Part shown: piece after piece, positions 1 to 7,845 of the stretch | How the letters are laid out: the number at the start of each line of letters is the position of its first letter | Position numbering within the stretch: position 1 is the stretch's first letter | Assembly (NCBI GenBank): GCA_012510625.1 | Contig: JAAZHP010000292.1 | Location: 1-24,884 of the forward strand | Source: Bacillota bacterium | GTDB lineage: Bacteria > Bacillota > Dethiobacteria > DTU022 | Reading direction: 5' to 3' | DNA length: 24,884 nucleotides | Notes under the pieces: generated by a model | Told to the model about the DNA's origin: nothing | Seen by the model: the letters and a program-made list of their open reading frames with translations, nothing else | The model's database searches: none | Made by a program: the position numbers and the translations under genes

Positions 1-20
1 CTGAGCGAAGCGAAGGATCT
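1..20. repeat. possible edge of an interspersed repeat
   Basis: The window opens with CTGAGCGAAGCGAAGGATCT. Phrases of this kind (CTGAGCG-AGCGAAG-ATCT) recur as interspersed intergenic repeats in various bacterial genomes, from memory. Only one edge lies in the window, so the full unit cannot be seen. The rest of 1-145 holds no gene and no convincing terminator for the acyl-CoA synthetase that ends at 146. Confidence 0.25.
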
Positions 21-145
21 CCAAACCGGGCTGCTGCAGGTGACAACAAGGTGCTATCCCTTAAAAAGCTCCAGGGGAGGTTTTACATAGCATATTACCA
101 AATAGCCGTGGAGCCCGGCGGTATGAGCTTAATGCCGGCTGCGGG

Positions 146-1783
146 TCATTGATCCGCCAGCAGCTCCATCCGGCGGCGGCGCTGCTCCTCGATGGAGAGA
201 TCCTTGCGCAGGATCTTGCCGACCATTGATTTGGGCAGATCAGTTCGGAATTCCACCTGGCGGGGCACTTTGTACTTTACCAGCCTGGCCCGGCAGAAAT
301 CAATGATCTCTTCCGGAGTGGCCTCTGCTCCTTCTTTAAGCACCACAAAAGCCTTGACCACTTCACCGAAAAACTTATCCGGTATGCCGATGCAGATCGC
401 TTCGGCCACTTTGGGGTGCTCGTAAAGCACCTCTTCCACTTCGCGGGGGTAGATCTTGTATCCGCCGTAAATAATCATATCTTTTTTACGATCAACGATA
501 TAGAAATAGCCGTCTTCATCCATCCGGGCGATATCGCCGGTATAAAGCCAGCCCTTCCGCAGGGTCCGGGCAGTTTCATCCGGACGGTTCCAGTAGCCTT
601 TCATTACCTGGGGGCCCTTGATGATCAGCTCTCCTTCCATGCCGGCGGGCATCTCCCTTTCTCCCGTGTCGGGGTCAACGATTTTACAGTCAGTGTTGGG
701 TAAAGGCATCCCGATGCTGCCGGGTTTACGCACGCCAATAAAGGGGTTGCTGTGCGTGATCGGCGATGCTTCTGAAAGCCCATACCCTTCCAGTATACTG
801 GAGCCGGTCTTATGCTCAAACTGTTCGATGACCTCCACCGGCATGGGTGCGGCGCCGCTAATGCAGACATCGATCGAATCAAGGCCGTAATTTTGCATTT
901 CGGGGTGGTTCATCAGGGCGATAAAGGCGCTCGGCACTCCGGGGAATAAAACCGGTTTATACTGCTTAATCAGAAAAAGAATTAAATCGGCGTTAAACTG
1001 GGGCACGAGGATAATGCCGGCCGGAATGTTCAACCCTGTGTTCAGGCAGCAGGTCATTCCATAAGAATGAAAGAAAGGCAGCAGCCCCATACTGAGAAGT
1101 TCTTCATTTTCGTCGAACTTCTTTTTCCATTCCCGCAGCATCTCCATGGTCATCTCCGTGTTGGCGACAAGATTGTAATGAGTCAGCATGGCTCCTTTGG
1201 GGAAGCCGGTGGTGCCTCCGGTATATTGGAGCACGGCCAGGTCTTCCTCAGGATTTATTGACACATCGGGAGGGTTGGGTTCATGCTGCTCCAGAATTTC
1301 GTCGAAGAGCCTCGCTCCGGGGGCAATCTTCTCCCCGGTCAGGGGCACGACGATTAAATTTTTAATATCCTGATCCAGCATGGCCTGCTCCACCACTGGG
1401 AACATAGCGTCGACGACAATAAGCGCGCTTGTCTTGGAATCTCTTACAATAAAGCTCAGTTCCCTGGCGGTCAAGAGAGGGTTGACCTGGACCACCACCA
1501 AGCCCAGCCGCATGGCGGCGAAGTAACTATAAACATAAGCGAAGCAGTTGGGGAGCATCAGGGCGACCCGGTCTCCTTTTTTTAACCCCATTGCGGCAAA
1601 GGCTGCCGCCGTGCGGTCAATATTCTCCATCATTTCCCGGTAGGTCACCCGGTCCCCGATAAAAATTAGCGCAGTCCGCTCGGGATAGCGGTCAGCCGTT
1701 TCTTTTAAATAGTGATATAGCGAAACTCTCGGATAATCGAGATCCCACCGGGCCGGGTAATTTTTAAGCCAGGGGCGCTCCAT
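146..1783 (-). CDS. long-chain fatty-acid--CoA ligase (AMP-forming)
   Basis: This 545-residue member of the ANL superfamily activates a fatty acid with ATP to an acyl-adenylate and then an acyl-CoA thioester in the cytosol. Visible motifs are the ATP P-loop YTGGTTGFPKG (residues 187-197), the PFFHSYG block after it, GYGLSEASP, the hinge-region signature YTGDIARMDEDGYFYIVDRK, and the C-terminal GKILRK with the expected catalytic lysine. The length is normal for the family. The ATG at 1783 has an excellent GGAGGAGG ribosome binding site (1791-1798 on this strand) at 7-nt spacing. A paralogue lies 254 bp upstream on the same strand, with its own terminator in between, so this copy probably has its own promoter in the AT-rich DNA before it. 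The exact chain length of the substrate cannot be read. It is probably the entry step for fatty-acid beta-oxidation. Confidence 0.9.
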   Translation of the reverse strand: MERPWLKNYPARWDLDYPRVSLYHYLKETADRYPERTALIFIGDRVTYREMMENIDRTAAAFAAMGLKKGDRVALMLPNCFAYVYSYFAAMRLGLVVVQVNPLLTARELSFIVRDSKTSALIVVDAMFPVVEQAMLDQDIKNLIVVPLTGEKIAPGARLFDEILEQHEPNPPDVSINPEEDLAVLQYTGGTTGFPKGAMLTHYNLVANTEMTMEMLREWKKKFDENEELLSMGLLPFFHSYGMTCCLNTGLNIPAGIILVPQFNADLILFLIKQYKPVLFPGVPSAFIALMNHPEMQNYGLDSIDVCISGAAPMPVEVIEQFEHKTGSSILEGYGLSEASPITHSNPFIGVRKPGSIGMPLPNTDCKIVDPDTGEREMPAGMEGELIIKGPQVMKGYWNRPDETARTLRKGWLYTGDIARMDEDGYFYIVDRKKDMIIYGGYKIYPREVEEVLYEHPKVAEAICIGIPDKFFGEVVKAFVVLKEGAEATPEEIIDFCRARLVKYKVPRQVEFRTDLPKSMVGKILRKDLSIEEQRRRRMELLADQ

Positions 1784-1961
1784 GCAGTGACCTCCTCCAA
1801 AAAAACAAAATAACGGTTGACATGATTTAATTCTGCAAAATTTTCATAATACCTTCAATAAAATAAAATTTGGAAATACATCAGGAGGGAAAGGCCCTTT
1901 GAAGCATTGAAGAGGACTTGAAGAATAACTTCCGGCAGGATCTTTTTAATAAATGGTCCAC

Positions 1962-1987
1962 GCCTACCCCAGGCTTAGGGGCTAGGC
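1962..1987. repeat. stem-loop of unknown role between the two acyl-CoA synthetases
   Basis: GCCTACCCC (1962-1970) pairs with GGGG-C-TAGGC (1978-1987), giving a 9-bp stem with one bulged C and a 7-nt loop. It lies just downstream of the terminator of the upstream synthetase (minus strand) and well upstream of the next one. There is no T-run beside it, so it is not an obvious terminator. Confidence 0.4.
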
Positions 1988-2000
1988 CGAAGCTAGTGTG

Positions 2001-2029
2001 AGAAAATAGCCGGTCTCCATTCTCCGGCT
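2001..2029 (-). terminator. Rho-independent terminator of the second acyl-CoA synthetase gene
   Basis: Read on the minus strand, AGCCGG and CCGGCT form a 6-bp perfect stem around a 10-nt loop (2008-2029), followed by ATTTTCT. It begins 9 nt after the stop codon of the gene ending at 2038. It should separate transcription of the two paralogous synthetases. Confidence 0.7.
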
Positions 2030-2037
2030 GCCGAAAA

Positions 2038-3636
2038 CTAATGGTCAAGCAGCCGCCGGCGCTGTTCTTCTACAATCAACTCCTGGCGCAAAATCTTGCC
2101 GGCCATATTTTTGGGCAGACTGCGCCGCAGTTCAACCTGGCGGGGTACTTTATATTTCACCAGCCGCTCGCGGCAGAATTCGATAATCTCTTCCGGCGTC
2201 AGCTCGGCTTCATTATGAAGGACTACGAAAGCTTTTACTACTTCCCCGAAATGTTTTTCCGTGACCCCGATACAGGCCGCCTCGGCAACCTTGGGGTGTT
2301 CAAGAATTGTATTTTCAATTTCCCGGGCGAAGATCTTGTTCCCGGCGTAGTTGATTATGTTTTTTTTGCGATCGACAATATAAAAGTAGCCGTCTTCATC
2401 CATCCAGGCTATATCTCCGGTATAAAGCCAGCCGTTTCGAAGGATGCGAATGGTTTCATTGGGCAGGTTCCAGTAACCTTTCATGATCTGGGGCCCCTTG
2501 ACGATCAACTCTCCCGCTTCACCGGGCGGAAGCTCGCGCTCTCCGGTGTCGAGGTCGACAATTTTACATTCGGTATTGGGATAGGGCACGCCGATGCTGC
2601 CGGTTTTGCGCACGCCAATAAAGGGGTTGATATGGGTAATCGGGGATGCTTCAGCCAGCCCGTAGGCCTCCAAAATACTGCAGCCGGTTTTCTCTTCGAA
2701 ATGTTCGAGCGCCTCCGGGGGCATCGGCGAATCGGCGCTGATGCAGACCTTGATTGAGTTCAAGTTATATTTTTCGGCTTCGGGATAGTACATCAGCGCC
2801 ATGTAAATATCGGGTACACCCGGGAACAGGGCCGGTTTATAATCACGGATTACTTCCAGGATCAAATTAAGATCAATGTATGGAACCAGGATCATGCCGG
2901 CCGGGAGAGTGAGGCAGACATTAAGGGAAAAGGGATCCATGCAGATGGATAAGATTTCGTTGTCGCCTTCCCTTTCGACCCATTCACGCAGCATTTCCTC
3001 GGTCATTTTTGCGTTGGAAACAAGGTTGTAATGGGTAAGCATGCATCCTTTTGGGAAACCGGTTGTCCCGCTGGTGTACTTGATCAGGGCAAGATCTTCT
3101 TCCGGTTCGATGGGTACATCGGGAGGGTTGGGTTCATATTGTGCCACTATCTCGTCAAAGATCTTAAATCCTCCGTCAATTTCCTGGCCTGAAAAAGGAA
3201 TGATCATCAGATCAACATCCTGCTCCAGCATCGCCTCTTCAACATCCTTCATCATGACATCGGCTACGATGAGGAGTTTTGTTTTGGTGTCCCTGATGAT
3301 AAAGCTCAATACCTTGGCCGGTACTGGAGGCTGGAATGAAACCAGGATCAAGCCCTGGCGCATGGCGGCATAATAAGTGTAAACGTAAGCCGGGCACAAA
3401 GGTGACAGCAGGGCGACCCGATCACCTTTTCTTAAACCCATAGCGGAAAGGGCTGCCGCGGTTCGATCGATATTGATTATTAAATCATGGAACGAAATTT
3501 GCTCGTTATTGTAAATCAGTGCGGTTTGTTCAAGGTTTAAAGCGACTTTTTGCTTCAAATAGTGATAGTTTGAAATCCTCGGGTAATCGAGTTTCCATTG
3601 TGCCGGATAGTTTTTTAGCCAGTGATGTGAGTCCAT
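2038..3636 (-). CDS. acyl-CoA synthetase paralogue with altered substrate-pocket region
   Basis: This 532-residue ANL-superfamily ligase is clearly a duplicate of the gene at 146-1783, with near-identical N-terminal phrases (WLKNYPA-W-LDYPR) and shared blocks throughout. The P-loop YTSGTTGFPKG is at residues 187-197, and EAYGLAEASP, YTGDIAWMDEDGYFYIVDRK and GKILRQ are present. It differs where it matters for substrate binding. The stretch between EMLREW and PAG is 9 residues shorter than in the neighbour and lacks the PFFHSYG block. SGAAPMP has become SADSPMP, and GGYKIYPREVE has become AGNKIFAREIE. The start at 3636 is chosen because it has AAGGGGAGA 7-8 nt upstream; an in-frame ATG at 3678 would add 14 residues without a comparable site. 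It may be a ligase with changed specificity or a decaying copy; no frameshift or stop is seen. Confidence 0.8.
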   Translation of the reverse strand: MDSHHWLKNYPAQWKLDYPRISNYHYLKQKVALNLEQTALIYNNEQISFHDLIINIDRTAAALSAMGLRKGDRVALLSPLCPAYVYTYYAAMRQGLILVSFQPPVPAKVLSFIIRDTKTKLLIVADVMMKDVEEAMLEQDVDLMIIPFSGQEIDGGFKIFDEIVAQYEPNPPDVPIEPEEDLALIKYTSGTTGFPKGCMLTHYNLVSNAKMTEEMLREWVEREGDNEILSICMDPFSLNVCLTLPAGMILVPYIDLNLILEVIRDYKPALFPGVPDIYMALMYYPEAEKYNLNSIKVCISADSPMPPEALEHFEEKTGCSILEAYGLAEASPITHINPFIGVRKTGSIGVPYPNTECKIVDLDTGERELPPGEAGELIVKGPQIMKGYWNLPNETIRILRNGWLYTGDIAWMDEDGYFYIVDRKKNIINYAGNKIFAREIENTILEHPKVAEAACIGVTEKHFGEVVKAFVVLHNEAELTPEEIIEFCRERLVKYKVPRQVELRRSLPKNMAGKILRQELIVEEQRRRLLDH

Positions 3637-3683
3637 GCCCCGATCTCCCCTTAAATAAAATGTCAAATAATTTTCCAAAAATA

Positions 3684-3712
3684 ATCTTATAATTCCACAA
3701 TAAACTTGTCAA
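3684..3712 (-). promoter_or_regulatory. sigma-A-type promoter for the acyl-CoA synthetase at 2038-3636
   Basis: On the minus strand a perfect -35 TTGACA (3707-3712) is followed, after 17 nt, by TAAGAT (3684-3689); TATAAG two bases earlier is an alternative -10 with a 15-nt spacer. It lies about 50 nt before the chosen start. The surrounding intergenic DNA, shared with the divergent alpha-galactosidase gene, is AT-rich. Confidence 0.55.
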
Positions 3713-3891
3713 CATTAGAACAAAAAGGGTTTGCAATTGCAGGAAGAATGAAGATAGCCAAATCCATGTCAATTATTTCCGCGCGGCATAGGGCAAGTGC
3801 AGGAATTTACCAGTTTAGGGAGAACTAACTCTTTTGAATTCATTTTTCTAATCTTCTTTCATTAAGACTAGCGGCAGGGAGGAAAGAGGCT

Positions 3892-5916
3892 ATGTTTTCC
3901 CACGGCGAACTGGCTTATGTTTACAAAAATCACAAGTATACTTACCACTTTAAAGATTCATCTGCCGGACTTGCATCAGCTATTGAGAGCGATGACCAGG
4001 GCCTGAAGTATGGCCGGAAATTTTTTGTTGATCTTAAGCATTCCGAGCCTATAGAACTGCAGCATTTCAAGCTGGAGCTGGAACCCCGGCTGCAGAACAG
4101 CTCGCGGATGATGGTGAACGGGTTCCAATCCTGGAGCGGGAGTGGAGAAATGAGCCGCGATGAGCGGATTCCTCCTTTATTCAAGCCGGCCTATTTCGTT
4201 CTGGCTCCCTATGGCGATTACCGATTTTACCGCTATCCAGGGCGGCGCGGCCGCTTCCATTCGTGGACTTACACCTACTTTGCGCTTGAAAACGGGGAAG
4301 CCATGGTCATCGGCTCTCTCGACGAAAGGGGAGGCTATACTCTTTTCGACTATGATTACAACCGCGATCGCCTGGTTGTTTTACGCGACTGCCAGGGGGC
4401 GCTTTCACCGGGAAGCTACCCTCTGCTGCGCCTTTACATCGGGCGGGGCAAGCTGCGGGAGGTGCTGGAGGAGTATTTTGGCGAGATGGGGATGCCCCGC
4501 ACTCACTCGCCCCGGGTAACGGGCTGGTGCAGCTGGTACAATTACTACACCCGCATTACTGAAGAAGATATCAGGCATGTTTTAAAGGGACTCTCACGCT
4601 GCAAGCTGCCTCTTGACTACTTTCAGATTGACGACGGTTGGCAGAGCGGCCTTGGTGATTGGCTGCAGTGCAATGATAAATTTCCCTCCGGGATGGCTAA
4701 AGCTGCCGCTGCCATCAGTGATTGCGGTTTCCAACCGGGGCTCTGGCTGGCGCCGTTCATCTGCGACCGGCGCTCAAAAATTTACCAGGACAATCCGGAG
4801 TGGCTGCTTAAAGACAGCCGGGGCCGGCCGGTCAAAGCAGGCTATAATCCCAACTGGAGCGGCTGGTTTTATGCCCTTGACTTCTACGCTCCCGGCTTTC
4901 AGGATTACCTGGATCGCGTCCTGGAAAAGGTTCAGCAAGAATGGGGCTACCGGCTGCTAAAACTTGATTTTCTCTACGCCGTTGCCCTGCTGCCCCGGCT
5001 GGGGAAACCGAGAAGCGCGGTGATGATCGAGGCCATGGAGTTTATCCGGGCGCGGACAAAGGGGAGCAAGCTCCTCGGCTGCGGCGTCCCCCTGGGGCCG
5101 GCCATGGGTCGGGTAGATTACTGCCGCATTGGCAGCGATGTGGGCCCGTTCTGGGATCTGCCCCTGAAGGGTTTCTCTTACCGGGAGCGCATCTCTACGG
5201 GCAACTCGCTTAAATCTACTATCGGGCGGCATCATCTCGACCGGCTGGTATTTCGCAATGATCCCGATGTCTTTATCCTGCGCGACGGCAGCCCCGGTGT
5301 AAACCTAAATCGCCTTACCGGCCGGCAGCGGAGTTCCCTCTTTTTCCTGAACCAGCTTCTCGGAGGGCTCATCTTTTTCTCAGACGATCCCTCCGAATAT
5401 ACCCCAGAGCAGCTGCAGCTGCTTCGCAGCGGCTTTCCGGGTATGGATTGCACCATCGAGAGCCTTGAGAACCAAAATGGTCTTTGGCGGATTGAATTTA
5501 CGGCCAGGCGCAGGAAATACCTGGCCCTGGCCAATTTGACTGCCCGAAACCGGGCGGTCTCCATGAGCGGCGGCCCCTATTTCCACCCCGATTACTTTGT
5601 GATTCGACCGGAGACAACTGTGAATTTGGGGGCATATGAGACCACCTGTTTTTATAAAATTGAACCCCGGAAGGAAAGACCCTACCTGGTGGGCGCTACC
5701 GGGCATATCTACCCCGGCGCTCAGATCGAAAAATTAATCATCCGCGAACGAAGTGTAACGATGCAGTTGCACGAGCATGCTTCGGCTGACACCTGGGTTT
5801 ACTTCGCCGTTCCCCGGGGAACGATCAATCTGAACGTAAATAAAGTGAGCTATCCGGTCACTTTGAAAAACGGGCTTTACATCGTCACGGTTCACTTTGA
5901 GGGTGGAAGTAAATAA
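3892..5916 (+). CDS. alpha-galactosidase, glycoside hydrolase family 36
   Basis: This 674-residue GH36 enzyme is expected to remove terminal alpha-1,6-galactose from oligosaccharides such as melibiose and raffinose. Family landmarks are WCSWYNYY at the start of the barrel, FQIDDGWQ (residues 244-251), the nucleophile region LLKLDFLY with Asp359, and the acid/base region CRIGSDVGPFW with Asp416. An N-terminal beta-rich domain (about 1-200) and a C-terminal beta domain flank the catalytic barrel, as in the family. No signal peptide is visible, so it is probably cytosolic. The ATG has GGGAGGAAAG upstream. It is divergent from the acyl-CoA synthetase and followed 22 bp later by a transporter, likely in one operon. 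No sugar transporter or lacI-type regulator is nearby, so the true substrate is uncertain. Confidence 0.88.
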   Translation: MFSHGELAYVYKNHKYTYHFKDSSAGLASAIESDDQGLKYGRKFFVDLKHSEPIELQHFKLELEPRLQNSSRMMVNGFQSWSGSGEMSRDERIPPLFKPAYFVLAPYGDYRFYRYPGRRGRFHSWTYTYFALENGEAMVIGSLDERGGYTLFDYDYNRDRLVVLRDCQGALSPGSYPLLRLYIGRGKLREVLEEYFGEMGMPRTHSPRVTGWCSWYNYYTRITEEDIRHVLKGLSRCKLPLDYFQIDDGWQSGLGDWLQCNDKFPSGMAKAAAAISDCGFQPGLWLAPFICDRRSKIYQDNPEWLLKDSRGRPVKAGYNPNWSGWFYALDFYAPGFQDYLDRVLEKVQQEWGYRLLKLDFLYAVALLPRLGKPRSAVMIEAMEFIRARTKGSKLLGCGVPLGPAMGRVDYCRIGSDVGPFWDLPLKGFSYRERISTGNSLKSTIGRHHLDRLVFRNDPDVFILRDGSPGVNLNRLTGRQRSSLFFLNQLLGGLIFFSDDPSEYTPEQLQLLRSGFPGMDCTIESLENQNGLWRIEFTARRRKYLALANLTARNRAVSMSGGPYFHPDYFVIRPETTVNLGAYETTCFYKIEPRKERPYLVGATGHIYPGAQIEKLIIRERSVTMQLHEHASADTWVYFAVPRGTINLNVNKVSYPVTLKNGLYIVTVHFEGGSK

Positions 5917-5938
5917 GTTTAAAAGATGAGGTGACCTG

Positions 5939-7345
5939 TTGGTTATGGCAGTCAACGGATGGGATTTTGTTCTCCTCTTTGCTTACATTAGCGCCGCTTT
6001 ATTGCTGGCCGCATTTCTCAGGAAGCAGTTTTTATTTATGCAGCGTTTGATGATCCCCAATGCGATTGTTGCCGGACTGATTGTGCTTTTATGCAGCAGG
6101 CTCTTCGGAATTATGAAGATCTCCCCCGATCAATTGGAGATAACCGTTTATCACCTTTTAACCGGGATTTTTATTCTCATCGGCCTGAAAGAACCCCGCG
6201 TCGGGAAAGGCCGGGCAATTTTTACCACGACTATGATTATAAGCCAGGGCTATGCCCTCCTGGCCTTGATCGGATGCATCTTTACTTCAATCTGGGTGGG
6301 GGCCTTATTCCCTAAATTTTTCCCTTCATTTTCTATGCTGCCGATGCTTGGCTTCGGTTTTGATCACCTTACTGCTTGGAGTATGGGTTTGCAATGGGAG
6401 CAGGCCGGTTTTACAGGGGGAGGTTATGCCGGTTTCTCCTTCGGCGTGATGGGGCTTATCTGGGCTTACCTGGGAGGAGTGAGCCTCGTTCTCTGGAGCC
6501 GGAAGAGGCAGAGAGAAAAAGAAGCTTTTCCCGGCATTGAGGCCCGCCAGGGGATTATTCCCCGGGAAAGCGAAAAGCAGGCCGGCTCTTTTATCACCAC
6601 TGCTCCTGAAGCGGTCGAATCACTGGCCCTGCACCTGGCCCTGGTTGGTTTACTTTACCTCCTTGTTTTCTTTTTCATGAGCCAGATTTCAAGCTGGTTG
6701 GGAGGGTTCGGAGAATCGGGGAAGCTTGTGGGAGGGCTTCTCTGGAGTTATAACTTTATATTCGGACTTTTGCTGGGCCGCCTGGGGCGCATAATCATTG
6801 ACTGGCTTGGAGCCGGTTACCTTTTTGACAGCGGAACCATGAAAAGAATCTCCGGGGCCATGGTTGACTACATGATTACCGCTGCCATTGCGGCGGTCCC
6901 CCTATTTATTTACGAGGACTACTGGCCCGAAGTAGTCATACTCTCGCTCATCAGTGGTGCGGCGATGGCGATATTTCTCCATTTTGCCTCTCGCAGGATG
7001 TACACCGGCCATCACCTGGCCAGAAATGCGGCCGTTTTCGGTTTTCTTACCGGGACCATTGCATCGGGCCTGGCCCTGCTTCGCATGGTGGACCCGGAGC
7101 TGGATACTCCCGTGGCTGAAGAGCTGGCCTGTGCCGGAGGGCTTTCGCTGCTGGTTGGCTTTCCCTTGCTTCTAATGCTGAATTTTCCTCTGTACGGTTT
7201 CGTTGCCGGAATGCCGCTGCGCTATCTCTTGATCGCCACCGCCATCATTGCCGTTTACGGCCTGGTTCTCTTTTTAATCTGGTTTTTGGGAAACCGCTTC
7301 GCCGGGAGTAAAAGGAAAGATGCTCAGCCCGGCGCAGATCTATAG
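5939..7345 (+). CDS. gltS: sodium/glutamate symporter family protein (GltS/ESS type)
   Basis: This polytopic membrane protein of 468 residues has about ten or more hydrophobic segments across its length. Its overall layout resembles GltS: FLRKQFLFMQRLMIPNAIVA near the N-terminus, a glycine-rich first half (GFGFDHLTAWSMG, GGGYAGFSFGVMG), a hydrophilic central loop at about residues 185-220, then a second membrane half. GltS proteins carry glutamate or related dicarboxylates inward with sodium. It follows the alpha-galactosidase by 22 bp and is probably co-transcribed with it, although the two functions have no obvious link. The start is ambiguous. TTG at 5939 has GAGGTG at 5-nt spacing, while ATG at 5945 (11-nt spacing) would remove two residues. 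The substrate is inferred from family resemblance only. Confidence 0.72.
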   Translation: MVMAVNGWDFVLLFAYISAALLLAAFLRKQFLFMQRLMIPNAIVAGLIVLLCSRLFGIMKISPDQLEITVYHLLTGIFILIGLKEPRVGKGRAIFTTTMIISQGYALLALIGCIFTSIWVGALFPKFFPSFSMLPMLGFGFDHLTAWSMGLQWEQAGFTGGGYAGFSFGVMGLIWAYLGGVSLVLWSRKRQREKEAFPGIEARQGIIPRESEKQAGSFITTAPEAVESLALHLALVGLLYLLVFFFMSQISSWLGGFGESGKLVGGLLWSYNFIFGLLLGRLGRIIIDWLGAGYLFDSGTMKRISGAMVDYMITAAIAAVPLFIYEDYWPEVVILSLISGAAMAIFLHFASRRMYTGHHLARNAAVFGFLTGTIASGLALLRMVDPELDTPVAEELACAGGLSLLVGFPLLLMLNFPLYGFVAGMPLRYLLIATAIIAVYGLVLFLIWFLGNRFAGSKRKDAQPGADL

Positions 7346-7485
7346 CTGGGTTGAAAGCAAAGTGGAATGGAAAAAATTACTTCTATCATTCTGAGCCCAG
7401 CGATAATCTCAGCGATAACCATTAGGAATTGAATGCCAGCAAGGTGCTGATAATAACCTCTTTCCAGCGTCATTGCAATGATAAC

Positions 7486-7503
7486 GCCTTTATTAATAAA
7501 GGC
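7486..7503. terminator. 18-nt perfect palindrome, possible terminator after the gltS-type gene
   Basis: GCCTTTATTAATAAAGGC is a perfect inverted repeat (7-bp stem, TTAA loop). Five bases later comes TTTTT (7509-7513), so on the plus strand it could end transcription coming from the transporter gene, though the gap before the T-run is longer than usual. The region 7346-7570 is otherwise without a supported gene. Confidence 0.35.
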
Positions 7504-7570
7504 AGCGCTTTTTGTCATGCTGAACCCCTGCCTCTTTTCACCTAACTGCCTGCTGCCGCCGCCGCAATAT

Positions 7571-7608
7571 GGATATGGGACTGAAATGGCAGGTTCAGGC
7601 CCATATCC
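7571..7608. promoter_or_regulatory. long stem-loop upstream of a small membrane-protein gene
   Basis: GGATATGGG (7571-7579) pairs perfectly with CCCATATCC (7600-7608). Inside, after one A/G mismatch, CTGAA (7581-7585) pairs with TTCAG (7594-7598), leaving an 8-nt loop. The hairpin ends 48 nt before the first possible start of the small gene at 7656. No T-run follows, so a role as operator, leader structure or interspersed repeat is more likely than termination. Confidence 0.5.
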
Positions 7609-7655
7609 GGCGAATTATTTTCTATATGTATTAAATAAAATTCTTAAAGGAGCGG

Positions 7656-7817
7656 ATGACGAATATGAAGCGGAAAGGACTGGGGGGAGTCCTCCTGGCA
7701 ATATGGTTAATCGCCACGGGACTTTTGCCCTATCTAACTTTGACCATCCCTTACCGGAACACAATCATGTCCGTACTGGCGGTTGCGGCCGGCATATTAA
7801 TTCTCGTTGAGCGGTAA
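7656..7817 (+). CDS. small hydrophobic membrane protein (50-53 residues)
   Basis: This short reading frame starts at ATG 7656 (53 aa) or ATG 7665 (50 aa) after AAAGGAG at 7646-7652; the spacings are 3 nt and 12 nt, so neither start is ideal. The product from 7665 begins MKRKGLGGVLLAIWLIATG, continues through LLPYLTLTIPY, and ends in a second hydrophobic stretch finishing ILILVER. That is two predicted transmembrane helices with basic residues at the N-terminus. Similar tiny two-helix proteins are common in Bacillota and have no known function. It precedes the M48 protease by 28 bp, so the two may be co-transcribed. A longer overlapping frame at 7478-7810 is not protein-like and lacks a good start. 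Confidence 0.6.
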   Translation: MTNMKRKGLGGVLLAIWLIATGLLPYLTLTIPYRNTIMSVLAVAAGILILVER

Positions 7818-7845
7818 ATTCGCCGGGTAATACAGCCGGGGCAAT

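Noticed and set aside
7324..7518. Minus-strand 64-residue frame overlapping the end of the gltS-type gene
   Set aside because: It has a weak GGGG ribosome binding site and some hydrophobic stretches, but no recognisable family, it overlaps the coding end of the transporter, and it spans two palindromes that better explain the sequence.
7478..7810. Plus-strand 110-residue frame covering the small membrane-protein gene
   Set aside because: The product is not protein-like, there is no supported start, and the overlapping frame at 7656-7817 has a ribosome binding site and a sensible two-helix product.
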